DNA of 64,000 nt from Tildeniella nuda ZEHNDER 1965/U140 (GTDB taxonomy: Bacteria > Cyanobacteriota > Cyanobacteriia > Leptolyngbyales > Leptolyngbyaceae), in the NCBI GenBank assembly GCA_019358895.1, contig JAHHIG010000005.1:248001-312000 (forward strand), read 5' to 3'. Of this stretch, positions 33,953 through 43,927 are shown piece after piece. The notes under the pieces are model-generated. The model was not told the DNA's origin. It searched no databases and saw only the letters and a program-made list of their open reading frames with translations. The number at the start of each line of letters is the position of its first letter. Position 1 is the first letter of the stretch. Both the position numbers and the translations under genes were made by a program.

Positions 33953-35215
33953 TCAGCCCAATTCTTGCAGCCGTTTTTCTAGAAATCGCCGCTCTGGTTC
34001 CTGCCGTGCGATCGCCAATGCGTGTTGATAGGAGACTCTCGCCTCATCCGTTCTGCCCAACCGTCGGCACAGATCTGCCCGTGCCGCATGAGCCAAATGA
34101 TAATCCGCTAAATTCCCCTGTGCCAAAATAGTGTCGATCTGTTGTAATCCTGCCAATGCGCCATCTCGCATCGCCACTGCCACCGCTCGATTCAATTCAA
34201 TCACCGGAGAAGGTTCCACTTGCACCAACAGATCGTATAAAGCCACAATTTGCGCCCAGTTCGTATCAGCCGCACTTGCCGCTTCCGCATGGACGGCGGC
34301 GATCGCGGCTTGAATCGTATACACTCCAATCGGTTGAGATAGCGCTTGTTCCACCAGCATTTTCCCTTCTGCGATTTGTGCTTGATTCCAGAGGGAACGA
34401 TCCTGATCTTCTAAGAGGATCAAATCGCCATCTGGGGACGATCGCGCCCTCCGTCGAGACTCCTGCAACACCATCAGTGCCAGTAATCCCATCACTTCTG
34501 GGTCAGGCAATAGATCCAACAGTAAATGCCCTAAGCGAATGGCTTCTCCTGAAAGATCCGCCCGCGTCAAGGATGCACCCGATGAGGCAGAATAGCCTTC
34601 GTTGAACACCAGATAAATCACGGACAAAACGGCATCCAAGCGTTCAGGCAGAGCCGCGATCGCAGGCACTTCGTAGGGAATCCGCGCATCTCTAATCTTG
34701 GCTTTACCTCGAACGATGCGTTGGGCGATCGTCGTAGGTGCCGTCAGAAAGGCGCTGGCGATTTCCTCGGTTTTAAGTCCACAAATTTCTCGCAGGGTTA
34801 AGGCAACTTGGGTGCCTGGTGCCAGGGCGGGGTGGCAGCAGGTGAAGATTAAGCGGAGGCGATCGTCTGCTAATTCCGTATCTGCGATCGCATTCAGCGG
34901 ATCAACGTCTCCATCCGATGGTTGAGCAAGCTTTGTGATGGACGTGTTGAAGCGAGTGCGACGGCGAAGGATATCGATGGCTTTGAATCGTCCTGTTGAG
35001 ATTAACCAGGCGCGAGGATTGGCTGGGAGTCCTTGCCGCGTCCACTGTTCGACTGCTGCTGCAAATGCTTCGTGCAACGCTTCTTCAGCCAAATCGAAAT
35101 CCCCCAGTAATCGAACTAGGGTGGCAAAGACGCACCGCGATTCAGTCCGGTAGAGGCGATCGACAACCTCACCAACCGATAGAGTCATGTGTTTATCCAT
35201 AACTGGCATTGCCAA
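33953..35215 (-). CDS. ECF42-type RNA polymerase sigma factor
   Basis: 420 aa ECF sigma factor with a long C-terminal extension. Region 2 (about 20-85) includes [18 protein letters not shown] and [16 protein letters not shown]; region 4 (about 130-190) includes [17 protein letters not shown] with the recognition helix. From about 200 to the end is the DUF6596/TPR-like domain ([22 protein letters not shown], then [18 protein letters not shown] and helical repeats) that defines group ECF42. There is no anti-sigma gene beside it, as usual for this group; control is thought to act through the extension. DGPF genes downstream and matching promoters support the call. Start may be a few codons further in. 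Confidence 0.92.
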   Translation of the reverse strand: MAMPVMDKHMTLSVGEVVDRLYRTESRCVFATLVRLLGDFDLAEEALHEAFAAAVEQWTRQGLPANPRAWLISTGRFKAIDILRRRTRFNTSITKLAQPSDGDVDPLNAIADTELADDRLRLIFTCCHPALAPGTQVALTLREICGLKTEEIASAFLTAPTTIAQRIVRGKAKIRDARIPYEVPAIAALPERLDAVLSVIYLVFNEGYSASSGASLTRADLSGEAIRLGHLLLDLLPDPEVMGLLALMVLQESRRRARSSPDGDLILLEDQDRSLWNQAQIAEGKMLVEQALSQPIGVYTIQAAIAAVHAEAASAADTNWAQIVALYDLLVQVEPSPVIELNRAVAVAMRDGALAGLQQIDTILAQGNLADYHLAHAARADLCRRLGRTDEARVSYQHALAIARQEPERRFLEKRLQELG

Positions 35216-35359
35216 TGGGCGATCGCATTCATCTTAATCGATGGAAAGCGCCAAGATGATAATGCCCTCATAGTTTTCTGGCAAAAATGTTTCAAAGTAT
35301 TGCAAACGAAACGGTTCGCACTCATTCCGATCGCTTAGGAACGAAAATTCAATAAGGTT

Positions 35360-35479
35360 CAGGGCGATCGCTCCATTATGGACATCGCTTTTTTATGTGG
35401 ATTCAACAGCCACAGCCATCTCAGCAAACAGTTTCGCCAACTCACAGGTCTGACACCCAAAGCCTACAGAGCGAATTAA
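35360..35479 (+). pseudogene. AraC-family regulator, C-terminal fragment
   Basis: About 39 codons ending at TAA 35477-35479, encoding SIMDIAFLCGFNSHSHLSK then FRQLTGLTPKAYRAN, the second helix-turn-helix of AraC/XylS regulators. No upstream part of such a gene is present. The region 35216-35359 shows nothing else. Confidence 0.7.
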
Positions 35480-35490
35480 ACAACGTAGAC

Positions 35491-36399
35491 TCATGCAGCG
35501 CTGGCTTCTCTAGCAATCAACAATAAGCCCCAGAGAATTAGTACGCTGCCCATGCCAAACCAAAGTGATGGTATTTCTTGTAAAGCTATCGATGCAAATA
35601 ACACGGCAAACATTGGCTCTAGCAGCAAGATCGCAGTTGCCAATACAATTGGCAAACGCTGCACCGCCACTGTGTAACACCAAAACGGCAATACAGTGGA
35701 CAAAATGCCTAATCCTAATAACACAAGGATCGCTCGTTCATCAATGCTGCTTCCGATTGATAGTTTGGAGAAGAAAATTTCACACAACAGAGATAAAATA
35801 CTGCCCAGCAAACAGGTAAGAAAAACGACCTCGATCGACTTGGGAGCGATCTTTTGTTGGGTTAGCACGTTCAACCAAAAGACGTAGAGGGAAAGCAAAC
35901 CAGCAGCACTTAATGCCAAAAGGTAGCCTGCGATCGTTTGCCAAGAGACAGTTTGATCAGTCGATAGCTGAGGAACCATGATCAGACAAACTCCAGCCGT
36001 AGCCAACAGCATTCCGAGACCCTCAGTTCGTTTAATGGGTAAGTGTACAAGATATTTGTAGGCAATGATAAATAAGGGGGAAGTTGTGAATAATAAGGTA
36101 ACTTCTCCCACAGGTGCCATTTGAAATGCTGTTGTGCCCAAGACGTAACTCCCGATCGCTGGTAAACTCAACCCCCAAATCAACGGAGTGCGGAGGGAGC
36201 GAGTCAAATCATGTCGGACACTGGACGCTACAAAAAGGATTGGAAGCATCGTAGCAGTGGCAACTAAAAAACGACCTGCCAAGACTGCAAAGGGAGACCA
36301 CCCTGGTAGCCAGCGGACAAATACCCCCACCATTCCCCAAGTCGCTGTGGCACACAGTGCTGCTATCAAACCTTGGCTGTTCAGTTTGGGTTGAGTCAT
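35491..36399 (-). CDS. EamA/DMT-family transporter
   Basis: 302 aa integral membrane protein with ten hydrophobic segments arranged as two EamA repeats (about 5-140 and 150-295). Signatures include an early GMVGVFVRWLPGWSP and LLEPMFAVLFASIALQE near the end, the position of the conserved Glu-Pro of this superfamily. Exports or imports small metabolites; substrate unknown. Stands alone between relic fragments. Confidence 0.92.
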   Translation of the reverse strand: MTQPKLNSQGLIAALCATATWGMVGVFVRWLPGWSPFAVLAGRFLVATATMLPILFVASSVRHDLTRSLRTPLIWGLSLPAIGSYVLGTTAFQMAPVGEVTLLFTTSPLFIIAYKYLVHLPIKRTEGLGMLLATAGVCLIMVPQLSTDQTVSWQTIAGYLLALSAAGLLSLYVFWLNVLTQQKIAPKSIEVVFLTCLLGSILSLLCEIFFSKLSIGSSIDERAILVLLGLGILSTVLPFWCYTVAVQRLPIVLATAILLLEPMFAVLFASIALQEIPSLWFGMGSVLILWGLLLIAREASAA

Positions 36400-36451
36400 C
36401 CAGATTTCGCAATTGATGCAAAGAACTCAACATATTCCATGGCTAATCAGT

Positions 36452-36635
36452 TCATTCGTTGAGAGTTGCTTTCAAAAGACATTTTACTTGCAAACGAATC
36501 AGTAAAACCAGTGCTTTCTTGATAAAATTCCAGAACATTACCTTCAGGATCACGGAAAAACGCCACCCGATATTCAGGTGGAGTGTCAATCAATGGCTTG
36601 CCTAGAAATTGAACTCTGTTGACCTGTAGCTGTTG
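36452..36635 (-). pseudogene. VOC protein, C-terminal fragment
   Basis: Minus-strand frame of about 60 codons ending TGA (36452-36454) that reads PPEYRVAFFRDPEGNVLEF, the closing strand of a glyoxalase-like VOC domain. The N-terminal half is absent; upstream lies a short duplicated sequence (CTGTTGACCTGTAG twice) and then the end of the aldo/keto reductase gene. Confidence 0.7.
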
Positions 36636-36662
36636 ACCTGTAGCTGTTGATAGTTGCGATTT

Positions 36663-37772
36663 TCAACCAATCGGGCGTGGATTGGGCAGACGCACCAAAC
36701 CGCTGAACTGTTTGCCGGGATACCAGGGAGTTTGTGTCAGTTTGTTAAAACCAGGAATGCTTTCCATATGCTTCACCATCCGGGTACGCATGGCATTGTC
36801 GGGTAAAGCGCCTCTGAGTGCTCCCATATTTTCAGCAACGTGATCTGGGTTCGACGTAGCAGGGATGGCAGCGGTGACGGCTGGATGTGAAATCACATAC
36901 TTGAGGAAAAACTGCGCCCAATTCTCGCAACCTATTTCGCGGGCAAAATCAGGCAGAGGTTGCCCATTGACCAGTTCAAACAGACGCGCTTTCTCAAACG
37001 GCATATTTGCTAAGACGGCAACTCCTCGTTCCGCAGCAGCAGGTAAGAGCCTTTCTTCTGCTTGGCGCTGAGCGATCGAGTAACGCACTTGCACAAAGTC
37101 TAAATTCCCGCGCCCAATCCATTGCTCGATCGCTCCAAAATAGAGCGGTTCATGATGCGTGATGCCCACATAGCGAATTTTGCCTTCTTGCTTCCATGCC
37201 CGCAACAGTGGCAGCATCACATCGACATTCACTAAACTATGCACTTGCATGGTATCAATGCGATCGCGCGACAACCGTTTCAACGACTGGTCAAACTGTC
37301 GTTGTGCCTGAGAGCGATCGCCGAGAAATTCTCCAGTTGCCCAAACCTTATTGGCGATGAATAAATTGGTTGTCATGCCGAGGACTTTCGCAAACTCGCC
37401 CACATTCACCTCTGACATACCATAGAGCGGGGAAACATCAATCATTCGCCCGCCTGCCTCCCAAAAGCGCTGCATCACTTCCCGCAGGTTGTTCCGTGGC
37501 TGATTGGACATCACATCAAAGGTCATGAATGTGCCTAAGCCGATCGCGGGCACTCGTTCGTTCGTGCGCGGAATCTCTTTTGTAATTAGCTTTGACGTTT
37601 GGTTTAGCGCGGGCAGTGATGCTTGTCCCTGCGCTGGCTCAGTTCCACACCCATTCAACATAGAGGGAATCACAGCACTAGCTGCACCCAATCCCATCAG
37701 TTGAAGTGCAGCTCGACGAGAGATGACTGGAGGGGAATCGTTTTGCATGGCATCACGTTGGGTACGAATCAT
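36663..37772 (-). CDS. Tat-exported aldo/keto reductase
   Basis: 369 aa from ATG 37772, chosen because GGAG lies 7 nt upstream; the frame continues to 37814 without a ribosome site. The N-terminus has a twin-arginine signal (SRRAALQLMG followed by a hydrophobic stretch and NGCG, a possible lipobox), so the enzyme should work outside the cytoplasm. The barrel (about 60-330) shows the AKR tetrad: Asp and Tyr in IDVSPLYG, Lys in ANKVW and His in VGITHHE. NADPH-dependent reduction of carbonyls is expected. Divergent from the LysR gene at 38253. Confidence 0.9.
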   Translation of the reverse strand: MIRTQRDAMQNDSPPVISRRAALQLMGLGAASAVIPSMLNGCGTEPAQGQASLPALNQTSKLITKEIPRTNERVPAIGLGTFMTFDVMSNQPRNNLREVMQRFWEAGGRMIDVSPLYGMSEVNVGEFAKVLGMTTNLFIANKVWATGEFLGDRSQAQRQFDQSLKRLSRDRIDTMQVHSLVNVDVMLPLLRAWKQEGKIRYVGITHHEPLYFGAIEQWIGRGNLDFVQVRYSIAQRQAEERLLPAAAERGVAVLANMPFEKARLFELVNGQPLPDFAREIGCENWAQFFLKYVISHPAVTAAIPATSNPDHVAENMGALRGALPDNAMRTRMVKHMESIPGFNKLTQTPWYPGKQFSGLVRLPNPRPIG

Positions 37773-37795
37773 GGCTATTCTCCTTTCTACGCTTC

Positions 37796-38146
37796 TTACT
37801 GACCATAAACACATCGTTGAATGTCTTGCTTAAACTGCCAACTGCCTGGTTCCACATTGAACAAAAAGAACTCGCAATAAGCGGGGTAGGATCGATTGAG
37901 CCTATCTGTTTCAGGCTTCGACCATACGTTAGATGATGAGTGCTTCAATAGTTGAATCTGGCTGTTGGGGCTGTTTGTGCCGATAGCTGGTTTATCTCCA
38001 GCAGTTACTGAGTCAGGTCGTTGCAAAGCCGCAGAAGAACGATCTGTTGGGGATGAATGAGTGGCGGTGTTGGCAATGGCTTGGGTAGAAATTACTACAG
38101 GAACCATTGCCACCGTCAACACAGTCGTCGCTAACGTGTGTTTCAT
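37796..38146 (-). CDS. secreted protein of unknown function
   Basis: 116 aa with a clear signal peptide (MKHTLATTVLTVAMVPVV, cleavage near AIANTA). The mature part is Ser/Thr/Pro-rich and then has an ordered tail with two Cys (YPAYCEFFLFNVEPG and IQRCVYGQ). No family recognised. It ends 24 nt before the aldo/keto reductase start on the same strand, so the two are probably co-expressed, and it is divergent from the LysR gene. Confidence 0.65.
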   Translation of the reverse strand: MKHTLATTVLTVAMVPVVISTQAIANTATHSSPTDRSSAALQRPDSVTAGDKPAIGTNSPNSQIQLLKHSSSNVWSKPETDRLNRSYPAYCEFFLFNVEPGSWQFKQDIQRCVYGQ

Positions 38147-38252
38147 TGCTGCTATAAATATACTCTAAGCTCTATGTTAGTAGCGGGTTAGAAGGTTGCT
38201 ATTTCTGATTTGCTATGGCGTAATAACTGTAGGTTATTAGCAAGTCACTCTG

Positions 38253-39149
38253 ATGGAACTTCGCCAACTCAAATATTTCATTACAGTGGCTGAATCACTA
38301 CACTTTGGTCGAGCGGCGGAATCGCTGCACCTGAGCCAGCCAGCCCTGAGCAAACAAATTCAAGCGCTCGAAGAGAGTTTAGAAGTCCAACTGTTTGAAC
38401 GAACGAAACATTGGGTGCGATTGACGATCGCCGGACAAAAATTTCTCGAAACTGCCCGCCGAATTTTGCGTGAAGTCGAAGAAGGTATCCAGGTCACAAG
38501 ACAAGTGGCGGGTGGAGCAATGGGCAGGCTCCGGATCGGTTTCACTGAAGCAACCCTGTTTAGCCTTGCACCAGATATGGTCAGAACCTACCGAGAGCAA
38601 TATCCACAGGTCGAATTGATTCTCACCAGCGGGGGAACGGAAACTCACGTTGAAGCGCTCCGTACTCACCAAATCGATGTCGGCTTTGTGTATCTTCCCA
38701 TCCGCGAACCGTCTCTTTCAATTCACCCATTACTTGAAGAAGTCTACATTGCCGCCTTGCCCGCTTCCCATCGACTGGCGCGACAGAAAGAGATTATGCT
38801 TCAGTCTTTGGCAACCGAACCGCTCGTTTTTTACCCACGATCGCTCGCACCTGTCATGTACGCCGACTTCATCAAATGCTGTGAACAGGCTGGATTTGTG
38901 CCCAACGTGGTGCAGGAAGCAGAGCTTGCCCAAACTCGTTTAGGCTTGGCTGCGGCTGGCGTTGGTATTACCTTTGTGCTCTCTGATATGCAAAACCTGA
39001 GTGCAAAAGGCATCGTTTATCGATCTTTAATTGGAGCTTTTCCAACGTTAAAGTTGGCTCTAGCATGGCGACAGAACGAGACTTCACCCGTTGTTCACGA
39101 ATGTATTAAGCTGCTCAAAACCATCAAATACTGCTCAGTAAGTAATTGA
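38253..39149 (+). CDS. LysR-family transcriptional regulator
   Basis: 298 aa. The N-terminal winged helix (1-60) has MELRQLKYFITVAESLHFGR and LSQPALSKQIQALEESL; the effector-binding domain spans about 90-295. Length is normal. It is divergent from the secreted protein and aldo/keto reductase (37796-38146, 36663-37772), the standard layout for a LysR regulator and its target. The 106-nt intergenic region would hold the operator. Confidence 0.94.
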   Translation: MELRQLKYFITVAESLHFGRAAESLHLSQPALSKQIQALEESLEVQLFERTKHWVRLTIAGQKFLETARRILREVEEGIQVTRQVAGGAMGRLRIGFTEATLFSLAPDMVRTYREQYPQVELILTSGGTETHVEALRTHQIDVGFVYLPIREPSLSIHPLLEEVYIAALPASHRLARQKEIMLQSLATEPLVFYPRSLAPVMYADFIKCCEQAGFVPNVVQEAELAQTRLGLAAAGVGITFVLSDMQNLSAKGIVYRSLIGAFPTLKLALAWRQNETSPVVHECIKLLKTIKYCSVSN

Positions 39150-39150
39150 T

Positions 39151-39246
39151 GCGCTCTCCTTGACGCAGATAGAAGCATTGAGTGAAGCATGGCTAGATTT
39201 TAAGACGATCGCTGACTTGGACCGTTGGCTACAAGAAAATCAATAG
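39151..39246 (+). pseudogene. DUF4351 C-terminal fragment
   Basis: A 31-codon stretch reading SLTQIEALSEAWLDFKTIAD then LDRWLQENQ and a TAG, matching the end of the DUF4351 domain that closes many cyanobacterial Rpn/DUF4351 proteins. No start or remaining body is present. Confidence 0.65.
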
Positions 39247-39336
39247 GTGCGATCGCTTGTTTTGCTGATCGCCCAGCAAAACAGATTCAAAAGACTTGAC
39301 ACTATTCATAACCAAACGCTCTCACGATCTATTGAT

Positions 39337-40653
39337 CTAAACATTTCGTTCCTTAAACACTGCTTCCGCTAAAGCCATTGCCTGCTGCACTTTCACAAAA
39401 CCAACATAGGGAATCATGTGCATGATCGCTTCAACAATCTCTTGACGAGAGGCTCCAACATTTAATGCCCCATTGACATGCACCTTGAGCGGCAGTTCTG
39501 AGGCAGTTGTATTCAATCCAGTCAATGCCGAGACGGTTGCCAGTTCACGGGTTTTGAGATCTAGATTGGGACGAGAAAATACATCGCCGTAAGAGAATTC
39601 CAGGATGTAGCGCCCAAGGTCGGGAGCAATCGCTTCAAAGCTTTTTACCACTGCCTCACCCGATGCTTTGCTGATTTGGTTGAGCGCTTCCAACCCTCGA
39701 CGATACCGCGCTTCATTACTTTCTGCTTGCCGCCGACTTTCTAACTCTGGTTGCGGACTGGCAGCAGGCATTCCCCGTTGCTTTAGCGTTGCAAAAGTCT
39801 GTTGCGCGGCAGCTACAGCAGTCAATGTTTTGGGATACCCTGCGTAAACGGTCATGTGCAACACCAACTCTTTAATTTCGGTCTCCGTTGCACCCGATCG
39901 CAATGCTCCTTCAACGTGAGTTTCAAGGGAATGACTCTGATTTCCCAACACCGTTACCACTGCCAGAGTCGCAAACTCGCGGGATTTGAGGCTGAGTCCG
40001 CGCCGATTCCAGATTTCACCGTGAGCGAACTCAACCGTCAATCGTGCTAAATCTGGAGCAAGCTTGGCAAACCGAGTGGCGATCGTTTTGACCCGATCGC
40101 CTTCTGTTTGTCGCAAATTTTGCAGACCAAGTTGATAGCGATCGCCCTCTGGTCTTGCCGAAATAGGTTTGAACTCCAGCTTACGCTCTTGGAACACTTC
40201 TCGCGCGATCGTCATCCCATCTTGCGCGGCAGGAAAACCAGCATACACAACGGCATGGAGAATGGTTTCAACCACTTCTTGAGGTGTACAGCCCACATTC
40301 AACATCCCGTGAATGTGAAACTTCAAAGCAGGACGAACTGATCCAATCGCCGTTAATGCCGCCACAGTCACAATTTCTCGCTGTTTCAAATCAAGTCCGG
40401 GGCGTGACACAACATCACCAAAGCCATGTTCTACCAGCATTCGGGCTAAATCTGGTGAGAACGCTTCGAGTGGACGAATGGCGCGATCGTAGTTTTTACC
40501 GCCGACTCGTTTGAAAGCCTCAAGCCCGCGAGTGTAGCGATCTTTAGATTGAGCTTGCACTTTTCTGGTGAAAATTCCAGCTATCACGGTTGTGAAAGTG
40601 GCGATCGCTGACATGAAGAGCGATCGACGCATTCTGTGAGACGTTTTTTGCAT
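39337..40653 (-). CDS. exported triple carboxymuconolactone-decarboxylase-like protein
   Basis: 438 aa. An N-terminal signal (MRRSLFMSAIATFTTVIAG) is followed by three tandem CMD/AhpD-like domains of about 120 aa (about 40-170, 175-300, 315-437). Each repeats the pattern RY-x-x-GL, LEAFSPDLARMLVEHGFGD, SRPGLDLKxRE and HxxGxLNVG with a downstream Glu. Most family members have one or two domains; three fused copies are unusual. The CxxC of true AhpD is absent. It may act on small cyclic compounds or peroxides outside the cytoplasm; activity not predictable. Confidence 0.88.
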   Translation of the reverse strand: MQKTSHRMRRSLFMSAIATFTTVIAGIFTRKVQAQSKDRYTRGLEAFKRVGGKNYDRAIRPLEAFSPDLARMLVEHGFGDVVSRPGLDLKQREIVTVAALTAIGSVRPALKFHIHGMLNVGCTPQEVVETILHAVVYAGFPAAQDGMTIAREVFQERKLEFKPISARPEGDRYQLGLQNLRQTEGDRVKTIATRFAKLAPDLARLTVEFAHGEIWNRRGLSLKSREFATLAVVTVLGNQSHSLETHVEGALRSGATETEIKELVLHMTVYAGYPKTLTAVAAAQQTFATLKQRGMPAASPQPELESRRQAESNEARYRRGLEALNQISKASGEAVVKSFEAIAPDLGRYILEFSYGDVFSRPNLDLKTRELATVSALTGLNTTASELPLKVHVNGALNVGASRQEIVEAIMHMIPYVGFVKVQQAMALAEAVFKERNV

Positions 40654-40776
40654 GATTTCTACGCCTGTAAAACCTAAAATGATTCCAATTGCATGGCACT
40701 AAAATAAACTGGATTTAGATCCTCGACTTTTTGGAAAAGTCGGGGATCTGTGTAGTCGCGATCGTTTAAAACTCAT

Positions 40777-41676
40777 CTACAAACCCGACATCATGCCACC
40801 ATCGGCTAAGAGAGACGTACCCGTAATGTAAGGACAATCATTTGACGCGAGGAACAATGCCGCTTCAGCAATTTCCTCTGCGGTCGCAATCCGCTTCAGC
40901 GCATCCGCCAACTGTCGAGACGCTTCTACTTTCTCTGGATTTCCTCCCGTTGTTCGTTGAAACAGCGGTGTGTCGGTAATTCCGGGCGAAAGTACATTGA
41001 CCCGGATTCCCTGCTGACCATAATCCAGAGCTGCCACCTGCGCCAACCCCAACAGCGCCCGTTTCGCCGAAGTATAAGCAGCAAAACCCGGTCGAGTGGC
41101 GATCGTATGTTGAGAGGCAGTAATCACAATATTGCCACCCCGCTTCAGCAGGTGCGGAATTTCGTATTTCATTGCCAGAAAAACACCCCGCAGATTGGTG
41201 TTTTGAGTTCGATCCCACTCTTCAACGGTAATCTCATGGAGCGGTTTTGTCAGCACGTCGCCAGCATTGTTAAACGCCACATCTAGCTGACCATATTTTT
41301 CGACGATGCGATCGACAAACGATTCAACTTCTTTGGGCTGTGTCACATCCGCCTTGATGTAAGTAGCATCGCCACTACGTTGCCGGATTTCCTGTTCCAC
41401 CTCAGCCCCCAGGTTTTCTCTCCGTCCGCAGAAACCGACTTTAGCTCCTTCACGGGCAAAGGCGATCGCGGCGGCGCGACCAATGCCAGACGTTGCGCCA
41501 GTAATCACAACGACTTTTCCAGCGAAACGACCCTGCGCGATCGCGGGTTTGGGTGCAGGCTGTTGAGCATTAGCTTGACGGGTGAAGCCAACTGTAGCGG
41601 CTCCAGCAAGCCCAGCCAGCCCAGTTTGAATGACTTGCCGACGGCTAGATTGTCGATTTGTAGTATGTTTCATCAT
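40777..41676 (-). CDS. short-chain dehydrogenase/reductase with export signal
   Basis: 299 aa classical SDR. Residues about 12-38 form a Tat-like signal (SRRQVIQTGLAGLAGAATVG). The Rossmann core starts VVITGATSGIGRAAA (NAD(P)-binding TGxxxGIG), then NNAGD and the catalytic Ser, Tyr and Lys in ITASQHT and YTSAK, all intact. The C-terminus ends ITGTSLLADGGMMSGL as usual. Starts at 41676 or one codon further in. Divergent from LysR gene 41852. Confidence 0.93.
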   Translation of the reverse strand: MMKHTTNRQSSRRQVIQTGLAGLAGAATVGFTRQANAQQPAPKPAIAQGRFAGKVVVITGATSGIGRAAAIAFAREGAKVGFCGRRENLGAEVEQEIRQRSGDATYIKADVTQPKEVESFVDRIVEKYGQLDVAFNNAGDVLTKPLHEITVEEWDRTQNTNLRGVFLAMKYEIPHLLKRGGNIVITASQHTIATRPGFAAYTSAKRALLGLAQVAALDYGQQGIRVNVLSPGITDTPLFQRTTGGNPEKVEASRQLADALKRIATAEEIAEAALFLASNDCPYITGTSLLADGGMMSGL

Positions 41677-41851
41677 TAGTTTTTGGGTTGTAAAAACGAC
41701 TCAAAATTCTGTGACGATCGTAAAAAATCTGTTGAAGGTTGATGGTGGACTTGCAAAACAAGCTTCGATAGCTTAAGTGTAGATTCGTGCTTGAACAAAT
41801 AACAATAGCTTTTTCAGGCACTACTATCATGCTCAAAAAGCATTAATCACT

Positions 41852-42760
41852 ATGAGTCGTTTACAAGATTTAGAAGTCTTTGTACAGGTTGTAAACAGCG
41901 GCAATTTTGCGAAGGCGGCGGTTGCCCTAGAAATCAATCCATCTGCAATCAGTCGCCGCATTAGTCAGCTTGAAGATCAGTTGGGTGTACGTTTATTTAA
42001 TCGCACCACACGCAGCCTCAGCTTGACTGAAGTCGGAGAACGTTATTTCGATCGCTGCCTCAGAATTTTGGCAGATTTGGAGGAAGCCGATCGCGAGGCA
42101 AAACATCACAGCGAAGCACCACAGGGTAACCTTCACGTCAGTTGTTCGACTCTGTTTGCTCATCGTCATCTGCTAACGCGAATGCCTGAGTTTTTGACCC
42201 ACTATCCACGCCTCAGCATTCAATTAGCGCTGACCGATGATTTAGTCGATATTGTTGGTGATGGCATCGATGTAGCAATTCGCATTGGTGAACTAGCAGA
42301 TTCTTCTCTAATTACCCGTCGGTTAGTGTCCGATCGCCGGATTATTTGCGCGGCTCCAGCCTATCTCGATCGGTATGGAACGCCTGCAACTCCCGATGCT
42401 TTAGCCAATCATAATTGCCTCGCCTTAAATGCTTACAAAACCACCTTGAATCAATGGCGCTTTCGCGATCCAGTAGGAGTGAGAGAAATTAGCGTGGGTG
42501 GAAATTTTACGGTCAATAGTGGAACGGCACTGTATGAAGCGGTTCTGGCAGGCTTAGGCATTGCTCGTGTGACCGCATTTTTGGCGGATCAGGCGCTGCG
42601 ATCGGGGCAGCTAATTCGGATTTTGACTGAGTACGAAGATGAGAGCGATGTTGGCATTTATGCCATTTTTCCTAGTAATCGCTACTTATTGCCCAAAGTG
42701 CAATGCTTTGTAGAATTTTTGGTTGAAAGCTGTTTGGACAGTAGGCTATTTAGACAGTAG
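41852..42760 (+). CDS. LysR-family transcriptional regulator
   Basis: 302 aa, CrgA/DsdC-like branch. Winged helix: MSRLQDLEVFVQVVNSGNFA and INPSAISRRISQLEDQLG; effector domain about 90-295. Divergent from the SDR gene 40777-41676, which it probably controls; the 175-nt gap between them would carry the operator. Confidence 0.94.
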   Translation: MSRLQDLEVFVQVVNSGNFAKAAVALEINPSAISRRISQLEDQLGVRLFNRTTRSLSLTEVGERYFDRCLRILADLEEADREAKHHSEAPQGNLHVSCSTLFAHRHLLTRMPEFLTHYPRLSIQLALTDDLVDIVGDGIDVAIRIGELADSSLITRRLVSDRRIICAAPAYLDRYGTPATPDALANHNCLALNAYKTTLNQWRFRDPVGVREISVGGNFTVNSGTALYEAVLAGLGIARVTAFLADQALRSGQLIRILTEYEDESDVGIYAIFPSNRYLLPKVQCFVEFLVESCLDSRLFRQ

Positions 42761-42871
42761 TAAGGCAAGAAGCTAAGGCAGCATTGTCGCGCGCGATCGC
42801 GGCGATCAATTGCAACACAAAAAATGTTTGGGAAGCATTAAAAAATGATGTTTTAACTACGAAAGGGCACC

Positions 42872-43798
42872 TTAACGATGAAAGAGCACACTGTTTCTGG
42901 TCAAAAATCGGTTAGAAAACAGCATTGGCATTCCTTCCCCGCTTAATACTGATTTGCCCGTGTTTGCTTGACGCGCATGGATGTGCAGATGAGGTTCAGT
43001 GGTGTTGCCTGAATTGCCAACTTTAGCGATCGCTTGTTCAACCTCAACCGTCTCTCTTTCTTGAACCGTGAGACTTCCACGCTGAAGATGTGCCAGCAAA
43101 ACATCAGCCCCTTTGCATTCAATCAAGATGTGATTACCTGCCGGATTATTGCGATCGCTTTGAGGCGGAACCAAGTCAGGAAAATTATTAACGGCTTTGC
43201 GAACTGTGCTATTACAAGGGCTGTAGAGCGTTTCTCCAAAAATGGCATAGTTCGTTAGTAACTCCGGATAGAGTCCATTCGCTCTCGTCCCCACAGCATT
43301 GAGCTTGGCAATATCCAAAGCGTACCGTTGAGTTGGATTAACATTGTGGTAATTAATTGTCGGATGATTTCCACCGTGTCCAACATAATAAACGCCACTC
43401 TTAAGCGGAAAAGCAAGTTGAATAGATTCCCCACCGAAAGAATAGCCTTGCGGAATGTAGCTTCCTAGAACCGCGATGAAGAATAAAATGACAGCACTGC
43501 TAATTCCCAGCGAAACATAGTGACCCAGCTTTCGGGGTGGATACAGTGGCAATGCCTTTACTTTGATGAAAGACTGATATGCTGCAACAATGAGCAAAAT
43601 GACTAGCCCAAAGCGCAGATAATAGCTAAACCAGTCCCATCGCCCAATCAGAAAAATATGAACGATGTAAAGGGCAACTACTAATAGTTTAAGCAACCAA
43701 TCCAGCTTACTGCGATTCGTTTCTCGCCACAGCCAAGCTAGAAAAACAGCAGGAATCACCAAATGGGTGAGAATTGTGAGTGCGATCGCAAGGAGCAT
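42872..43798 (-). CDS. membrane-anchored M23-like (LytM) peptidase
   Basis: 308 aa. Four hydrophobic segments in the first 120 residues anchor the protein; the rest is outside. The C-terminal domain has a modified M23 metal site: RYALDIAKLN supplies the Asp, and TEPHLHIHARQ supplies the HxH pair. The first zinc His of the canonical HxGxD is not obvious, though YYVGHGGNHP just before may supply it. Expected to cleave peptidoglycan cross-links or to be an inactive relative. Stands alone. Confidence 0.78.
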   Translation of the reverse strand: MLLAIALTILTHLVIPAVFLAWLWRETNRSKLDWLLKLLVVALYIVHIFLIGRWDWFSYYLRFGLVILLIVAAYQSFIKVKALPLYPPRKLGHYVSLGISSAVILFFIAVLGSYIPQGYSFGGESIQLAFPLKSGVYYVGHGGNHPTINYHNVNPTQRYALDIAKLNAVGTRANGLYPELLTNYAIFGETLYSPCNSTVRKAVNNFPDLVPPQSDRNNPAGNHILIECKGADVLLAHLQRGSLTVQERETVEVEQAIAKVGNSGNTTEPHLHIHARQANTGKSVLSGEGMPMLFSNRFLTRNSVLFHR

Positions 43799-43927
43799 GA
43801 TGTAATCTCCGTGTGAGGCGGTTTGCGTTCTGTAGAGTTCTCCATGTTTCCATCGTAATTACAGAAGCCAAGCTTGAGCAAGTTTGCCAAAATCCAGTTC
43901 TGAAGCAATGGTTGAGGAGAAAATCAG

